Origin: Aptenodytes patagonicus
Lineage: Eukaryota > Chordata > Aves > Sphenisciformes > Spheniscidae
Reading direction: 5' to 3'
DNA: 64,000 nucleotides
NCBI RefSeq assembly: GCF_965638725.1
Contig: NC_134949.1
Span: 35,982,151 to 36,046,150, forward strand
This document shows positions 27,802 to 40,781 of the stretch, piece by piece (position 1 is the first letter of the stretch; each line of letters starts with the position of its first letter). Below the pieces are notes generated by a model, which saw only the letters and a program-made list of their open reading frames with translations, searched no databases and was not told where the DNA came from. The position numbers and the translations under genes are program-made.

Positions 27802-27802
27802 T

Positions 27803-30800
27803 AGCTCTGTGGTCGGGATGACCTTGGGGAAGGTGGGTCTGGATGGACCCTCTGCTGCGCCATGCCAGCTGCAAGCACTAGTTACCCTGCTCTGGGCTGC
27901 TCTGAGCCTGACAATGCTGGCATTATTATTTCCAGACATTGCTGGCTTTAGTTAGTGGTTGTGTACTGAGCTCCCAGTGTAACTGGTACCAGAGCGGGGA
28001 AAATATTCCTTCTCCGTCATTCTCTTTAGTTGACCTCTTCTAGCACACAGCGGACTGAAGGTCCTTGAAGGGAACGGTCTGAAGAGTCTCCCTGGCGAGG
28101 CCCAGTGCCCATGGAGAGCCCTGTGCCCTGGGTCTGTGGTTGTTGAAGTGGCCCCTACAAGACACTGAAGCAGGGAAACAATCTTCTTCAGAAGAGACCG
28201 AGAAGTTTCCCTGTTCACATTTCAGAGACCAGAGTGTCCCCTGGTACTCCTGGGAGGGGACGTTAACCTCTCAGTCCTCCAGGCTCGCAGAAATTACCCG
28301 AGTTCTCCACTGCTTTTCCAGTCAGGTGAATAGGAAAACAAAACAAAAAAGAATAACATTTAGAGATAGCTGTTTTTTTCAGAGGCCAGCCTGAGCTTTC
28401 AGTGAAGAAGTCTTACTGACATTATTATTCAAAGTTGCTTTGGGAAAAAGAAACTGAAGGAAGCTGCTGCCACATGGAGGCGTCCATTCTTGTTTCATTG
28501 GTCTCTGTAATAATCACTTGTGTTTCCATAGTGACATCCATCTGTGGCTCTCAAGTTACTTATCAAATAGTAATGAAATAGGTGCTTGCAGCTTCCATTG
28601 CAGGAATGGGGCCATAAACTTAACAGCACACCAGTCGAGCCAACAAAATATTGCCTCAGCTCTGTCTAGATGAATCATGATACAAAAGTTAGTCTTCAAG
28701 ACAGAGGGATGTAGACTGATATTTAAAGGAAGCAGAAAACTGACAAATAGTTCAATAAAAGTGGTAAATGCTTTTATGTACAAGTATTAAATGTGGGAAT
28801 AATGTGTAAGTGATTCACTTCTTATTTTTAAAGACAGCTCTCTCCTCTGCTTCCATTATTGTCTGCTAACTTTGAATACCGTACTTGAGAATGAGTGCTG
28901 AATATCTACTCCTTCCACACGGTGGAATAAATCCAGAGAAGAAATTATACTCCAGATGTTTCTATTATTTGTGCAATTTAGTATAGAACTGTAACTCCAT
29001 GTATCTGTAACGGCCCAGCTAGCTTAGTTTGCAACATAGTGTTTACAACGTAAGTGGCCTCAGAGCAAAACAGCTAATCATTTTGAATAGGCACAGAGTG
29101 GTGGCTGGAGGTTATGGATTTTCTTTTACGGCAGCAGTAAGTGATTTTGGTTAACAAAGTCAGCCTTATTTTCTTTATATGATGGAGATGTGGAATAGCC
29201 TAAATATCAGCTGTGGTCTTCATGGAAGGTCTTCATGGATGGCAGAAAACTAAGTTCACACGTTTTATCGACAGGAAAACTCTTTGGATTATGTAGTGAT
29301 ACAACTGATCTGAACAGGTATTTTACATGTAAAGTGATGAAGGAACAGTAGATATAAACTTTTGGGGGAGACTTTGAAATATTACAAAGGGAAATATCAA
29401 AGCAACAGAGTGTAGTTAAACATTGTGGCTCTGCAGCTGCAATGAAGAGAGGTGGAATTCTGTTTCAGCAATTTTCAGTGTAAATGAATGCATCATTAGT
29501 AGTATATAAAAAAGTCTCCTTCCAGCTCTTTAACCCAGTTCCATCTGTCACTCCTCTAGGGTATATGTTTGGTTTAAGCTCACTCAGCTCTTGCTATGGC
29601 AAAATCCTCATTCTAGAACCTGAGTTTTATGGAGGCAGGAGATCCTGTGGGCAGCCTTAAAGGAGATGCTGTTATTTACAGACAGGCAAGTTAAGGGAGA
29701 GAAAAGAGCACTTCTTGAATCACAAGCTAATGCTTTTTAAAATGTTTTTCTTCATTACTCTTCTTTCTATATAAAGAAATATATATATATTTATACATAT
29801 ATATAAATATATTTCTAGTATCCATTGTTTTTTCTTCATTTTAGAAAAAAATACCCGCTTTGGTATCCTTTGTTTCTTAAGTAAATTATCTTGTCCTCTT
29901 TTTAAGATGAGCAGGTGGTTGTGCTTCCAGTAACTCTGGTTATTGTTGAGCCCCTTCCAATTCAAGAAAAGAGATTACTGCTCACCTGTTGTTTTTTTTT
30001 CCTATTGCAACATCACAGGGTGCTTGTGAAGAGTTGAATTTTTCTGGAGTAGATGTTTGCTTTAGCAAAGATGGTGTCTGAATATAATTCTCAATTAATT
30101 ATATCCCTTACACCATTTACCAGAGTTAAAGCTGTCCATTTTCTTATGCAAGGATCAAGAAAAGAAGAATGTTCTTGGTCTGTGCTGTTAAATGAATTTT
30201 ATGTTTCAAGGTTGGTGGGATTATGAAAATGTAATTCGCTTTTGATTTTTATTAAAAAAGGGTTAGGTCATAGCTGTTAATCGTTGATAGAGAACGTTAC
30301 CAGTTTCTGTGTCTGTTCATGTAATATATGTGGCCTAATGTTTGCACAGCACCAAGGAGGAGGTTAGGTAGGAAAATAGGACCTCATTGACCAACTGTTT
30401 TACGTGTCAAATGAAAGTGAGAAGCAGGCTGCGTCCCACATATGCATCTCAGTCCAAACCTGCATTCCTTGACTTGCATGTATTTGTGAGCTGTTGTGCC
30501 AACTTTCAGAATTTTATTGTTAATCTTGGAACATTTGAAGAAAAGTTTGCAGTATTCAAACAAAAGTGATTGGGATATAGGAGTAAGGAGATGATATTCC
30601 ATGACTTGAGGAATAGAGGATGTTGGACAAACTGACTGGGGAACTCTATTTGGCTTTACAATCTATCACATATTTCTGATATTTCTTATAGCTCTTGGTC
30701 TTATAGTCAAGCAATCAAAATAATGTTAGGCTTTTATTGAAGAGCAATTGTCTAGCTAACCAGCTCATGGTGGCTGATAAACTACTCAGTTTATTTTTTT

Positions 30801-33800
30801 TCCTTGCAATCTCAAGATTTTTAATTCAAAATATTTGTGCCTGGGGGTGTGATTCATCATCATCAGCTCATTCTTTTGTTGATTATATTTTTAAGTTTAG
30901 TTTATGCAGTGTCTTTAAGTAGTTCCTTTGTTATCTTCAAGGTCAAGGCCTCAGTTACATGCTAATATTTTTTAATTTTGGGACATGGTGCTTTCCTGTC
31001 TCATGACACTTGCAAGTAATATGTAATCAGAGGTGTGCATTAAGAGCATTTGCTGATGAAAATTGAATGAGTATTTCCTAACATAACTAAGGCAATTAAA
31101 AAGTTTCAAAAAATGAAGGGGGAAAATTAATGGAAAAGAATGGGGCCTTAGCATGATATACTCTTTTCCTTTGCGATTGTAAGACTTAAGATCTTACGAA
31201 ATGGAATTAATGTTAATTCACAAAATCAGAAAGCACTAGAGAACAAACTTAAGCCTGATTTTTTTTTTTTTAAATTTACCTGTTGATGCATTTTCTTTTA
31301 ACTTGGTGTCATGATAATTGAGTGTGAAATACTGAATGTATTTCAGTTCCACCCAACAAGAAAGCAGTGCTCTGAATATCATATAAATTGTATAGAATTG
31401 GCTAATAACTTTAGACTGTAGGAAACTTGTACTTTTAAGTCAGCTATTGACAAACTGTAGAAAGCCCAAACAGTGTAGAAGTTGGAATATTTCAGAATAG
31501 GTGGATTTGATACTCTTTTCATATGGTTACTATGAAAGATAATGACAGCATCTGATTTTAATGGTCAAAGCATAAAACTCCACAGACTGGAGTGGCCCAA
31601 ACGTGCAGGATTGTTTAAACAGTGTTTGCTTTCTTCCAGCCTGAACACTTGTATCCCCCAAAAGAACATTTTCCAGTTGTTTTGGCAGCAAGCCTGGTAG
31701 TTACTTCACTCTTATCTCTCTTTAAGGTTTTCCAATGGAGGACTCAGCTGTAGGTGATGATCAAGGTGCTGTGGGAACATTCAGAAAGCACGTTGCACAG
31801 AAGACAGCTCAGAACACCTGTATTTCATGGCTTTTCTTATCTTTATATATTTTTAAAAGTTCTGGTCCTTTAGAATAGCTCATCTTCCCACACCTGCTAG
31901 CAGACTCCTGCTGCAGTTTCAGGCATGTCCATTTTGTAGTGCCTTTCCCATCATATGGCCTCAGCGATAGCAAACTGTTGGCAGCACTCCCAAGTTTGGC
32001 ACTTAGGGATAGCGCATATGACAAAGAGCTTTAATGGTGTTCAAAATGTGTTTGGCATCAAAGAACTTTAGCCATTTGCTGTCACTACAGTGGTGGTAAC
32101 AGTAGTGCAATGATGTACATTGCCTTTTTCATGTGTTTCGTGCGATAGAAATTAGTAAAATCAGTCACAAAACAGCACTACATCATCCCAAAAGATAGAA
32201 ATGATTTTTTTCATAGAAATAGATTAATTAAGATTTTAGTATTCATCTTGCCACTCATCACTTAGACACTCTTGCAGTCTATGGTACAAGCAAAAAGGAG
32301 ACAAAAAAAGATGAAATCTCAATTTGTCTCTTGTATTAGTTTCAAACTGATAGTGTCAACTTCAGACTTGTACTTCTCAGTGCTTGTTTTCTGAATTCAA
32401 GAAATACTGAGAACAAATGTGTATTTTACAGTAGTAAAAACATGAAGAAATAAACCAAAAGGACTTCCATTTCTGTGCTGACAAAAACAGCAAAAGCATA
32501 CATGCAAAATGCATATTTGATTTTTTAAACAAAATCAGTTCCTACTGTAATGTATTTCATTAGTATTGCAGATAGAGAAATGTGCTCACTTTCAGCATAT
32601 GCTTTTGAAATAAATTGTATTAGAGTGGGTTTTTTTAGCATTAGAAATTAAGTGCTTTGTGGCATTTTTTTCAAATCTCTGGGATAATGATATAAATATT
32701 TGGTGGTGAAGGTTATAATCTTTGAAGTGACACAGGACTATGTTCAAACTACCAACTATAACAACTTGGCTTTTGAGAGACATAGCTGCTTTTCTCTGCT
32801 GACCTTATTGAGAGATGGAAATTGGAAACCTTAAAATGTAGGACGACTCAATAGTTTGCCATGCTATTGAATTAAAATGCCATAGGAGTTGCGATTACTA
32901 AATTGAGCTCCTATAGTTTGCATTCTTAATATGGCCCTCAGGGCAGGTTCAAAAAAGAAAGGAAAAAGAATAACTAAATGACGCAAATAAGCTCCCCATG
33001 GGAATGTAGGTGTCTATTTTCTTAACAATTGGAATTTTACGTGTTAAATTCCTTGACGTTCTGCCTTTGCTGAGTACACTCTCCACTGAACAAATCTTTT
33101 CTAGAAGTTAACTGCTTTTGCATCCTATGCCAGGGATGGATTTGGATCTGAAACTGGGTACTGGACCCTGTGTTCTCAGCAATGCCTCCTGCTGATGTTA
33201 GAAATAGAAATTGGTGAGCTATAAATTGCAAACTGGAACTGAAGACTGATTTCAGAGACAGAAAAAATGTGCCTAGGACAGAGACTCAAGCTGCCTGAGC
33301 AAGGGGGTTGCATCTGGCAGCAGGTAGAGAGAAGAGAATAGGCTGTGGAGAGAAATTGGTGTTGGAAGCTGAAGACAACAGTGGGCCTATCATCCCGTTA
33401 CCAAACTCTTTTTTAAGATGTACGTCTTTATAATAATTTGTACATGGTGTTAAACTAAAGGCTTCCTTTCTGCCTGGAGGAATTTATAAGATCTCTGATC
33501 ATTCTATCACACAGGGGTCCTAACTCCCTGTCTTCCATCAGGCAGCCTCTTGCCCTTCTCACCAGCACTACAAAAGGCGAATCAGGGGACTCAATAGCCC
33601 ATGATTAGAAGCCACAACACCAGATTTTAGCAAGGAGTGAAAAAAACCTATGTATTTTGAGACCTCTGGGTTGTATATTTAAGGAAAATAGGTAGAAAAG
33701 AGTATGCCATAATAGCCTGTACTTACAAAGCATGAAGTATGCACTGTATTTGTGAAGAATAAGAAAAAAGGAGATCCTGTTTTCTTGTTCTTGTCCAGAT

Positions 33801-36238
33801 AGAATTATGTTGGCTAGAGGCATAAGGTACTTTTTGTTCTCATGTTTTTCTGATTTAGTTATCCAAAAAGAGATGTTGTGATGTAGTTATGCTGGATATG
33901 AGGGTGCTTAATTTAAATTTAGCTTCTTTCCTCATTCATACATAACAACAGTAGAGCATTATGAGCGCCGTGCATGGCCTGTTTCAGTTTTAGCTATATT
34001 AGAATAGTGAAAGTGGTTTATAAGCAAAGCTAATGAATACAAGGGCCAAACTCACATAAGGTAGAGAAATCCAGGAAGGGCATTTAAAACTGAGTCCTAA
34101 AAGCACTGTGGTGTTTTCTCTCAGTCAAAGAATATGTCTGTGTTGCTTGATTGGCACTTCCTCTGTTTCTGTGACTCCAGGTCCAAACTTGATCTCCTTT
34201 CCTCTTGTGCGGTTCCACTGGGTTAAAAGGGGTTACTCGTGGTTTACACACCGTAATGGCTGAAGAGACTCTTTTGACTGCTTCTCAAGACTCAGTTAGT
34301 CTTTTGGATCACTTGCTTTGACTTGCCTGATTAGTTTAAATAGAAATTATTTATCATAATGATTACCAGAATGATTTCTGTGTTTCCAAACAAATACTTT
34401 CATGTGTCCATCTTCTCTGTCCTTCTCTCCCAAAATGTGAGAGCATTTTCTCTCTCCCCATTTAATAGAATAAAAATGCTCAAAGTAAAATACCAAGTTA
34501 CTATTCTGCTCTGCTTATCCTACTGGCATACTGGGTTTTCCGCACTAAAACTGGAAACTGTCAGAGACGTGCTCGCTTGTAGGACAGCTTTTATATGGCA
34601 TAGATAATGCTTCTCCATAGTAACCAGTATTTATGTTTTATCACGCTATTTTTATTTTTAGAGTTACAAATGTTTACGTTCTTTACCCTTCTGTTTTTTA
34701 ATTCTGCCTTTCAGGTGTTATGATTAGGGTGAAGAAAAAATGTAGCCTTAAAAGAATGACAAATGTAGAAGGTGAAAACAGAGTAGAAGGGAGAGAGACA
34801 TTAACCTGAGGAAATATTATTATTTTGAGGAATTTCACAGAGGCAAATATCTTCAAGCTAGCAGAAGTGGAATAATGTGTCATATTTTCAGTCAGAGTGG
34901 GTTTTAGTTGTCTTCAGATTTTTTTTTTTATTATTTTTGAGAAGGGAGTAGAGAGAATGTTGACCTTTGCTTTTATTATTTCTGCATGCTAATTGTAGGC
35001 CATAGCAAGGTTTTTGTTGTTGATGAATAGTTGTGTTGTCTGATCACTGAATGGGTGTAGCACTGCACTCTTGGCAGTGCTGTTGTGTATACCAGTATAT
35101 CCGTCAAAGAAGATCTTAGTAAAGAAATGAATATGAAATATGATATGGAAAAAAATTAGCAAACAATTGAGCAATACAATTCTCAAACATCAATATTGCA
35201 GCCTTGAAAATAGAAGACAAGTGTTGAGTTTTACAGTCATTGTTTAGCCTGGTGGTTGAGAATATCTTGAACTACAGAAGTACTTTGCAAATAATGTAAG
35301 ACATTCAAAACCATTACACTTAACGCTGTAAAATTAAATGAAGGCTAGAAATATCATTTAGATTTACTTGAGTAATGATAGCCTGTGACCTCAGTGGGCG
35401 CCAGCGTGGACGCCACAGTATGGATTTGTTCGGGTGCTTTAGCAGTGGGTGGGCAAAAAGGGGATTGTTCCTGACTTACGGCTTGTACGGCACCGGGAAG
35501 CCCCATGCCAGCCTGCAGCCTGTTAACGCATCCCACTGTGCGTGTTTGTTAAGTTGATCTGCATGTGCAGAAGCAACTCCCTCTCAGTGTGCCATGAAAA
35601 AGGAGCTCTGACATGTGAAATGCGAATATGTCATACGTATATGGCTGTGTCCAGTAGCACCCAAATGCATACAGGAGTGTTGATCCAGTTGACGGTTTCC
35701 AGCTCAGACTTATTTTTGTGATTAAAAAAAAAAATCGTGACTTCCACCACTATGCTTAATAGTAAAGCTGATTGATTGTTTTATGCAACCTGGAAAATAG
35801 AGTCATATTGTATTTGTAATGTAATAGGATACAAAAGCCTGTCCTTTCCGTGATTAAAATAGGTTCTTCTTCTGAATGTGGAAGCATAGAAAAGTGTTAA
35901 TGAAACAAGATGTTCTTGCTTAACTAGGTAATCAGCTTGCACTTTTGGATATACTTAAGCATTGCTGAAATATTGTGTATCTAAAATGATGACTTAAATT
36001 GCATTGTTCTCACTGCAAATGTGTTTTGGCTATGAGGCCATGATTTTTTTTTTTTTTTTCCTGGTACCTATTTCCTGAAAAATTAGCAAAGCTATTATAG
36101 TTGCCATGTCCAAGCTTTCTTTTAAATTATTATGCTTCAATTGCTAGTCTAATAGAATAGGATTTTTACAGACTACTGAATGATAGTTTTTATTGAGGAT
36201 CCAGAATATGTTTTTAACCTTAATACGGTAGTTACAAA
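27803..36238. other. AT-rich noncoding DNA, no gene seen
   Basis: No open frame longer than about 90 codons and no recognisable domain. A TA microsatellite-like run lies at about 29,777-29,815. A slightly CpG-richer patch is at about 35,380-35,560, where a chance open frame of about 60 codons exists on each strand. If the CpG island drives transcription to the right, this would be intron 1. Confidence 0.6.
36044..36059. repeat. T16 homopolymer
   Basis: Uninterrupted run of 16 thymines. No retroposon body was recognised on the side where a minus-strand poly(A) tail would predict one. Confidence 0.8.
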
Positions 36239-36274
36239 TTTTTCCTTTCTTTTTTTTTTTTTCCTTTTCCCCCC
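36239..36274 (+). repeat. 36-base pure pyrimidine tract
   Basis: Every base from 36,239 to 36,274 is C or T, and nine bases later comes an AG (ATTTACCAG). This resembles a polypyrimidine tract and 3' splice site on the plus strand. The tract could also form triplex DNA. Confidence 0.7.
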
Positions 36275-36325
36275 ATTTACCAGTTTTATCCCAGGTGTAT
36301 AAATACTACATTTTTTTCTGTGCAG

Positions 36326-36384
36326 CACAACAGTCCTGTAAAACCTAAATTAGGATCTTTAATTTCAGTGTTACTGGATCCTGT
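36326..36384 (+). other. exon-like module, unconfirmed
   Basis: A good acceptor (TTTTTTTCTGTGCAG) ends at 36,325, and a consensus donor (GTAAGT) begins at 36,385. The 59 bases between are open in only one of three frames, reading HNSPVKPKLGSLISVLLDP with two bases left over. The right-hand position relative to the CpG island would fit a plus-strand gene. I do not recognise the peptide. Such acceptor-donor pairs around 60 open bases also arise by chance, so this is a candidate only. Confidence 0.2.
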
Positions 36385-37320
36385 GTAAGTAGGTTGTTAT
36401 CTCTTAATAACTGAAGCTTAAATCCTACTTTTAAATCAATCCTCTCTTCTAACTAGCACTCATAGAGGATGAAATCAGAAGTTTTAACTGTAAGCTGAAC
36501 AGCCTATTTTTATAAGTACTTTGAACAGCAGATGCATTTGTTTTATAAGCAGAGAATCTTGCATTCTGGTGTAGTCTCAAGGAAGCATATACTTGTTTCT
36601 CCTTATGGCAACTAAATACACAGAAGCAAGGAGATAGTTTTCTAATAGAAATAATTGTATGTATATATACAAACACACAAAGTGATATAAAAAATAGGAA
36701 GAAATATGCAACATGCTGCATACTAGGAGATGAAGCGGGGTAAAGAAGAAAGCACTGGAAAAAGAAGTGCGGGTATATTGGTTTGATGTTTCAGGAAGTG
36801 CTGGTGTTGCAGTATGGTATTTATAGCCTATACTGATCCACCACGAGTACCATATATACATGTGGATGTATTTTCCGTAAGATCTTTTTGACTCCTTTGC
36901 AACACTTCCATGACCAAGTGCGTAGAAAGAATAGCGGATACTGATAAAAAAGGAAGAGTGTTCGTACAAGGAGAACAGTGTGAAAGAAAGCATGGGTCTG
37001 AAGGAAGGGAACCTGCATGTTGGCGGTACAGGAGTGTAAGGAGATGTAGATTCTGGACCCAGTAAGAAAACAAAGGGATCGAATGCTTGGAGAAGATGTT
37101 TCACTGCCATTGCTTTGACTTAGCACATGAACTGTCAGAACTGAACGGATGGCTCTTCAGTCAGCATTTAACAGTAAATTTAGCCCCCTAAAGAATGAAG
37201 GGCTCCCATAATCAAGGAAGTTTTTACTCATCCAACCAAAGCGGAGGAGGTTCTGTTTTCCAGTGCCAAGTGGCTAAAGTTGTTTGCTTCATAGCTATTC
37301 TTGTTGCTCCAAAGGGGAGT

Positions 37321-37590
37321 TTGAACTGTTTGGTCAATCCCTGCTGGGTTCATTAACTTTGCGTGTTTGTTTCTTTTACCCCATTGAGAAGGGAATGGTT
37401 TGTATTTGTGTTCCTAAAAGATCGGACCTGAATTATTTAACTAAACCCCACTGAGCACGGAACCTTTTGTATTTGGTTGAACTTGTGCTCCCAGGGTCAT
37501 TTTCATCTGCTCCTCTGACCTTGCCAGAGGGAATCCCTGTTTATTTCTTCATTTGGTAGAACTGTTTATCTGGGCCCTGCTGAGGATAGA
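37321..37590. repeat. diverged tandem repeat, period about 67 bases
   Basis: The 31-base segments starting at 37,378 and 37,445 agree at about 25 positions (both begin ACCCCA and end TTTGTATTTG), giving a 67-base period. Weaker copies appear on both sides: GAACTGTTT recurs at 37,323 and 37,559, each followed by a CCCTGCTG word, and CCCTG words recur through the stretch. The array is old and irregular, and its limits are uncertain. Confidence 0.45.
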
Positions 37591-37681
37591 AATAGGCTGC
37601 CTACTTTCTGCTGCAAATGGGAAGCACGAGAGACTATCACTTGTCCTAAAGAGAGAAGAGCTTATGGAAGACGTTTTTTGA

Positions 37682-37698
37682 TTTTTTTTTTTTTTTTT
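37682..37698. repeat. T17 homopolymer
   Basis: Uninterrupted run of 17 thymines, followed by CCTTCAG, so it also resembles a strong splice-acceptor tract on the plus strand. No open exon follows convincingly. Confidence 0.8.
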
Positions 37699-39599
37699 CC
37701 TTCAGGGAATTGGTAATTTCTTGTCTTGCAGGGTGTTGCAGTGATTCTTTAAGCAGGAGTAGGAAGGCTGGTGACAACTTTGAGAAGACGCAAGGTCTTG
37801 AAGGTAGAGAAAGAAGGAAAGGTACATGGTATAAGCTGTCAGGCTGCTGGGCTTTAATTCTCAGGCAGTCCAGCAATGCACCGACTCATTTTCTGCCCTG
37901 CTTTTGAGGAAAGGCGTAGTAGCTTGAGCTACCTAATAAAACCCTCTATGCCTCAAAGTGGAGGGAGTGCACAGTACTGTTGGAGCACTGGCTTTAATTT
38001 CAATCCTAAAATGCAGCAGCATAAGGTTTAGAGCAGATTGAGCAGTTCTGTTGTGGACCATGGGCTGCCTTTTGAGAGGCTGTTTGTGTTGCTGCTAAGG
38101 TTACCATCTTTAAAAAAAACACATGCACAAAATAGCTGCTGTGGAGCTGCAGTGAATCTGTACATTGATCTGAATCTTTTACCTGTGGTAGTTAAAAGCG
38201 TATTTATCTCAAACAGACATGCTCAGGGTGGCTTGAAAGAAGCTGATTAGTTCAGAGAGCAAAAAAGAAAAGTGAGCTGTAAGGGAAAGGTGCTGCTGTT
38301 GCGGTATTCAGGCCAGCTGGGAGTGGCATAAAATTTATCTGTCTCCTGAGGAGCCTCAGTTGGCAGGATTTGTGTGGACTTCTGCCCGTAAAAATAAACC
38401 TGCTTTACCCTGGTAGGAACTACGGCCAAGAGTTGATCCCTCAGGGGTGAAAGCTTCTGCCAGCACAGCTGCCCCTCTAGACAAAGTAGAAAGACATTAT
38501 ACTACACCCTTTAATCACTACGGGTTATATTTCCTTCTTGTCTTTAAACAAAATTACTTCATCAATTGCCAAATATTTTTATCACTATGCTTATATATTA
38601 AAGTAATATATACCCAAGCACAATTGTCATGTTCCCACTATAATGTACACCTACATTTATTGCTTACTTGTTTTAAATGCCTCCCTTAATCATGGTCCAA
38701 ATTTGGCTGAAAAGCTGAGTGTACCTCCAACAAATACATATTTAGCAATTTATATATCTGTAAGTAAATCATAAACTTTTGAGTTGTAGACCATCTTGCA
38801 TTTTCTTACAGGCTGGAAACAAATATTTTTTGCTTAATATAATAATTATGCAACTACAAAGATTTGTTAAGTTAAAGCTAAGAGTTACAGGCTTTCAAAG
38901 GATGGATACCATTAAAAATTAAGATGCCAGTAAAGGCAGCAGTAGCACTCCATTCAAGCTCATTTTCCTTTTTGCTTATATTTTGCAATGTCCTCACAGC
39001 ATCCTCTCCACTCTGAAGAACACCGTTTATTTTCTAATACTCAGTAAGTCTCATGTACACACTCAGTTTCATTGAATTAGGCTCACATACATTATCTGAT
39101 CTGACGAAAAAGATATTTCTCTACTCTAAAAAATACACGTGCCCATAAATAATTTATGAAGGACAAAGGAAGGGATTCGGTATAAGAATCTAAAGTGATC
39201 TGAGTAAAACGGAAAAATTGCAAACATATATTAGTGATTTGAACATATTTTGTTTTCATGAGCTACTGCAGTGTTTTAAAAAAGTAAGAAAGTTACTGAC
39301 CAAGTTTATACTTCTTTATTTAAGGCATTAGGTGATATTCAAATAATCACGGCTTAACTCTGCCCTGATAGAGTAGCCTTAAAAATTATTTTGAAGCTAT
39401 TGTGTTCTTTTGTGTACAATTATCTATATATTCATATAGATACATTTAAATACAAGATAGTGAGGACTACTGAAGGGAAATCAAGGCACCGGGGGAAACA
39501 TGAAGTACCAGTCTTGTGGTGAACAAGCCTTAAGTCAGTTATGGAGTAGTTTTTCCTTACCTTGGACTTTGTATGCTAGTAAGTTTTTGAGTTACTAGA

Positions 39600-39760
39600 G
39601 CTGTGAGAGCAAGGCGGGGGAGACCGCCAGCCTTTGAGGTTGGGGGATTAAGGAGTAAGAGTGGAGGGAGGGCAGCGAGTGTTCCCGTGGAGCGGGCTGA
39701 AGCGGCGGTTGCCACTGGGGAGGGCTGGCAGACTAAGGGACTGGGGGGGGAGCATGTGTT
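39600..39760. other. small GC-rich, CpG-richer patch
   Basis: About 160 bases with G-rich plus strand and about eight CpGs, against almost none in the flanks, with a run of eight Gs at about 39,743-39,750. Too short for a standard CpG island. It could be a minor alternative promoter or an old GC-rich repeat. Confidence 0.4.
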
Positions 39761-40667
39761 TTTGTTGCAGTGCCATTGCAACAAGCACTAAATTACAGGT
39801 GCTGAGAAGGAAACTACTGATACTCTCTTCAGCCTGCGTGTCTGCAGATTGTGCACAGGCGCATGCAGCCTGTGTGCTGCAGTTTTTAATCCACCAGTGT
39901 GTCTGGCTCATTCTGGAAGGTGGTGTACAAGAGGGGAGAGTTACTGCCATTTTGGAGACAGATGAGAAAATCTCTGTGTTTCTCGTTACCCAGGTACAGC
40001 AACTTTGTCTGGTCCTGCTGTTGTACATTCATGGTTCCTTACGGTCTTCTCCATTCCCTCCTTACTATCCCTTGATGCTAACCTCTGCAAAAGAGCGCTT
40101 ACAGGAGAATCGGGCAAGAACCAGCCCAAAAGGCTGCATGTTCACACAATGTTGGGCAATGTGATGTGCATTTTCTTCATACCTAACACACTCAAACTTG
40201 TGCACTGTCACACCCTATGGCATATCTTATTACTCAAGCTCTTGTGTATCTGCAGTTATCTAAGCCAACAAAACTTCAGGACTGAATGATAACACTTTTT
40301 AAATAACTCAGGGAATATTTTTAAATTAATATTGTCTTTTTTTTCCGCAAACGGATCTACTGTGGAATTCTTGAGCTTATTCAAAAGTCTTGACAGTATC
40401 TCTGGCAAACCATTACTGCTTTTCTGGTCAGTTGTAAGCAGTCCCTGATGCATATTTGGTATCTGCATCATCCGAGACAGCCCTAGCTATTTTGTTGCCT
40501 TGAGTAAAATATATTCTGCTGCCTCTACTCCAACATTTGCAAGAAATCATGTTTAATACCAGGCATTTTTCTAGAATTTTAGAATGCCACATATTCAGCT
40601 ATTATGAAATAGAGTCTCACAAAATTCCAGAAAAATATGAGACAAAGTATTTATACCTTATAAAAAT

Positions 40668-40677
40668 TAATGTCTTA
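40668..40677. repeat. target-site duplication, left copy
   Basis: TAATGTCTTA occurs here directly before the CR1 3' end and again at 40,782-40,791 directly after the element. Confidence 0.75.
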
Positions 40678-40781
40678 GAATCATAGAATCATTAAGGTTG
40701 GAAGAGACCTCTAAGATCATCGAGTCTAACTGTCAACCCAACACCACCATGCCCACTAAACCATGTCCCTAACCATGTCCC
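40678..40781 (-). mobile_element. short 5'-truncated CR1 LINE (3' end only)
   Basis: On the plus strand the left end carries GAATCATAGAATCATTAAGG, the complement of the CR1 3' tail with its ATTCTATGAT repeat. It is followed by the typical GGTTGGAAGAGACCTCTAAG block and the CAACCCAACACCACCATGCC block of avian CR1 3' untranslated ends. Only 104 bases are present, with no coding sequence. A 12-base duplication (ACCATGTCCCTA-type) lies near the right end. Exact 10-base direct repeats flank the element, so both boundaries are well defined. Confidence 0.9.

Larger units (their letters stand above)
26440..27802. promoter_or_regulatory. CpG island, probable promoter and first-exon region of an unidentified gene
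   Basis: GC content and CpG density rise sharply near 26,440 and fall back near 27,800; everything on either side is AT-rich and CpG-poor. Inside are a GC box (GGGCGGGG at 27,707-27,714), a CRE-like octamer (TGATGTCA at 27,794-27,801), G-run clusters and a GGAT/GGAC microsatellite. No TATA box in a convincing place was seen, as expected for a CpG-island promoter with dispersed starts. Splice-donor-like words occur on the plus strand: CAG|GTAACG near 27,132 and AAG|GTGGGT at 27,830-27,838. This is compatible with transcription to the right, but the minus strand also has candidates, so direction is not settled. Open frames of up to 255 codons exist on both strands in overlapping frames. They are Arg-, Ala-, Gly- and Pro-rich with no recognisable domain, as expected by chance at this GC content, so I do not call a CDS. 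Confidence 0.88.

Noticed and set aside
26394..27878. Long open frames (up to 255 codons) on both strands in the CpG island
   Set aside because: They overlap in several frames, are Arg/Ala/Gly/Pro-rich with no domain, and are expected because stop codons are AT-rich; the DNA explains them without a protein.
36577..37110. 177-codon minus-strand open frame with overlapping 101- and 81-codon frames
   Set aside because: Several frames of one strand are open at once because the plus strand is purine-rich; no domain, signal peptide or family resemblance.
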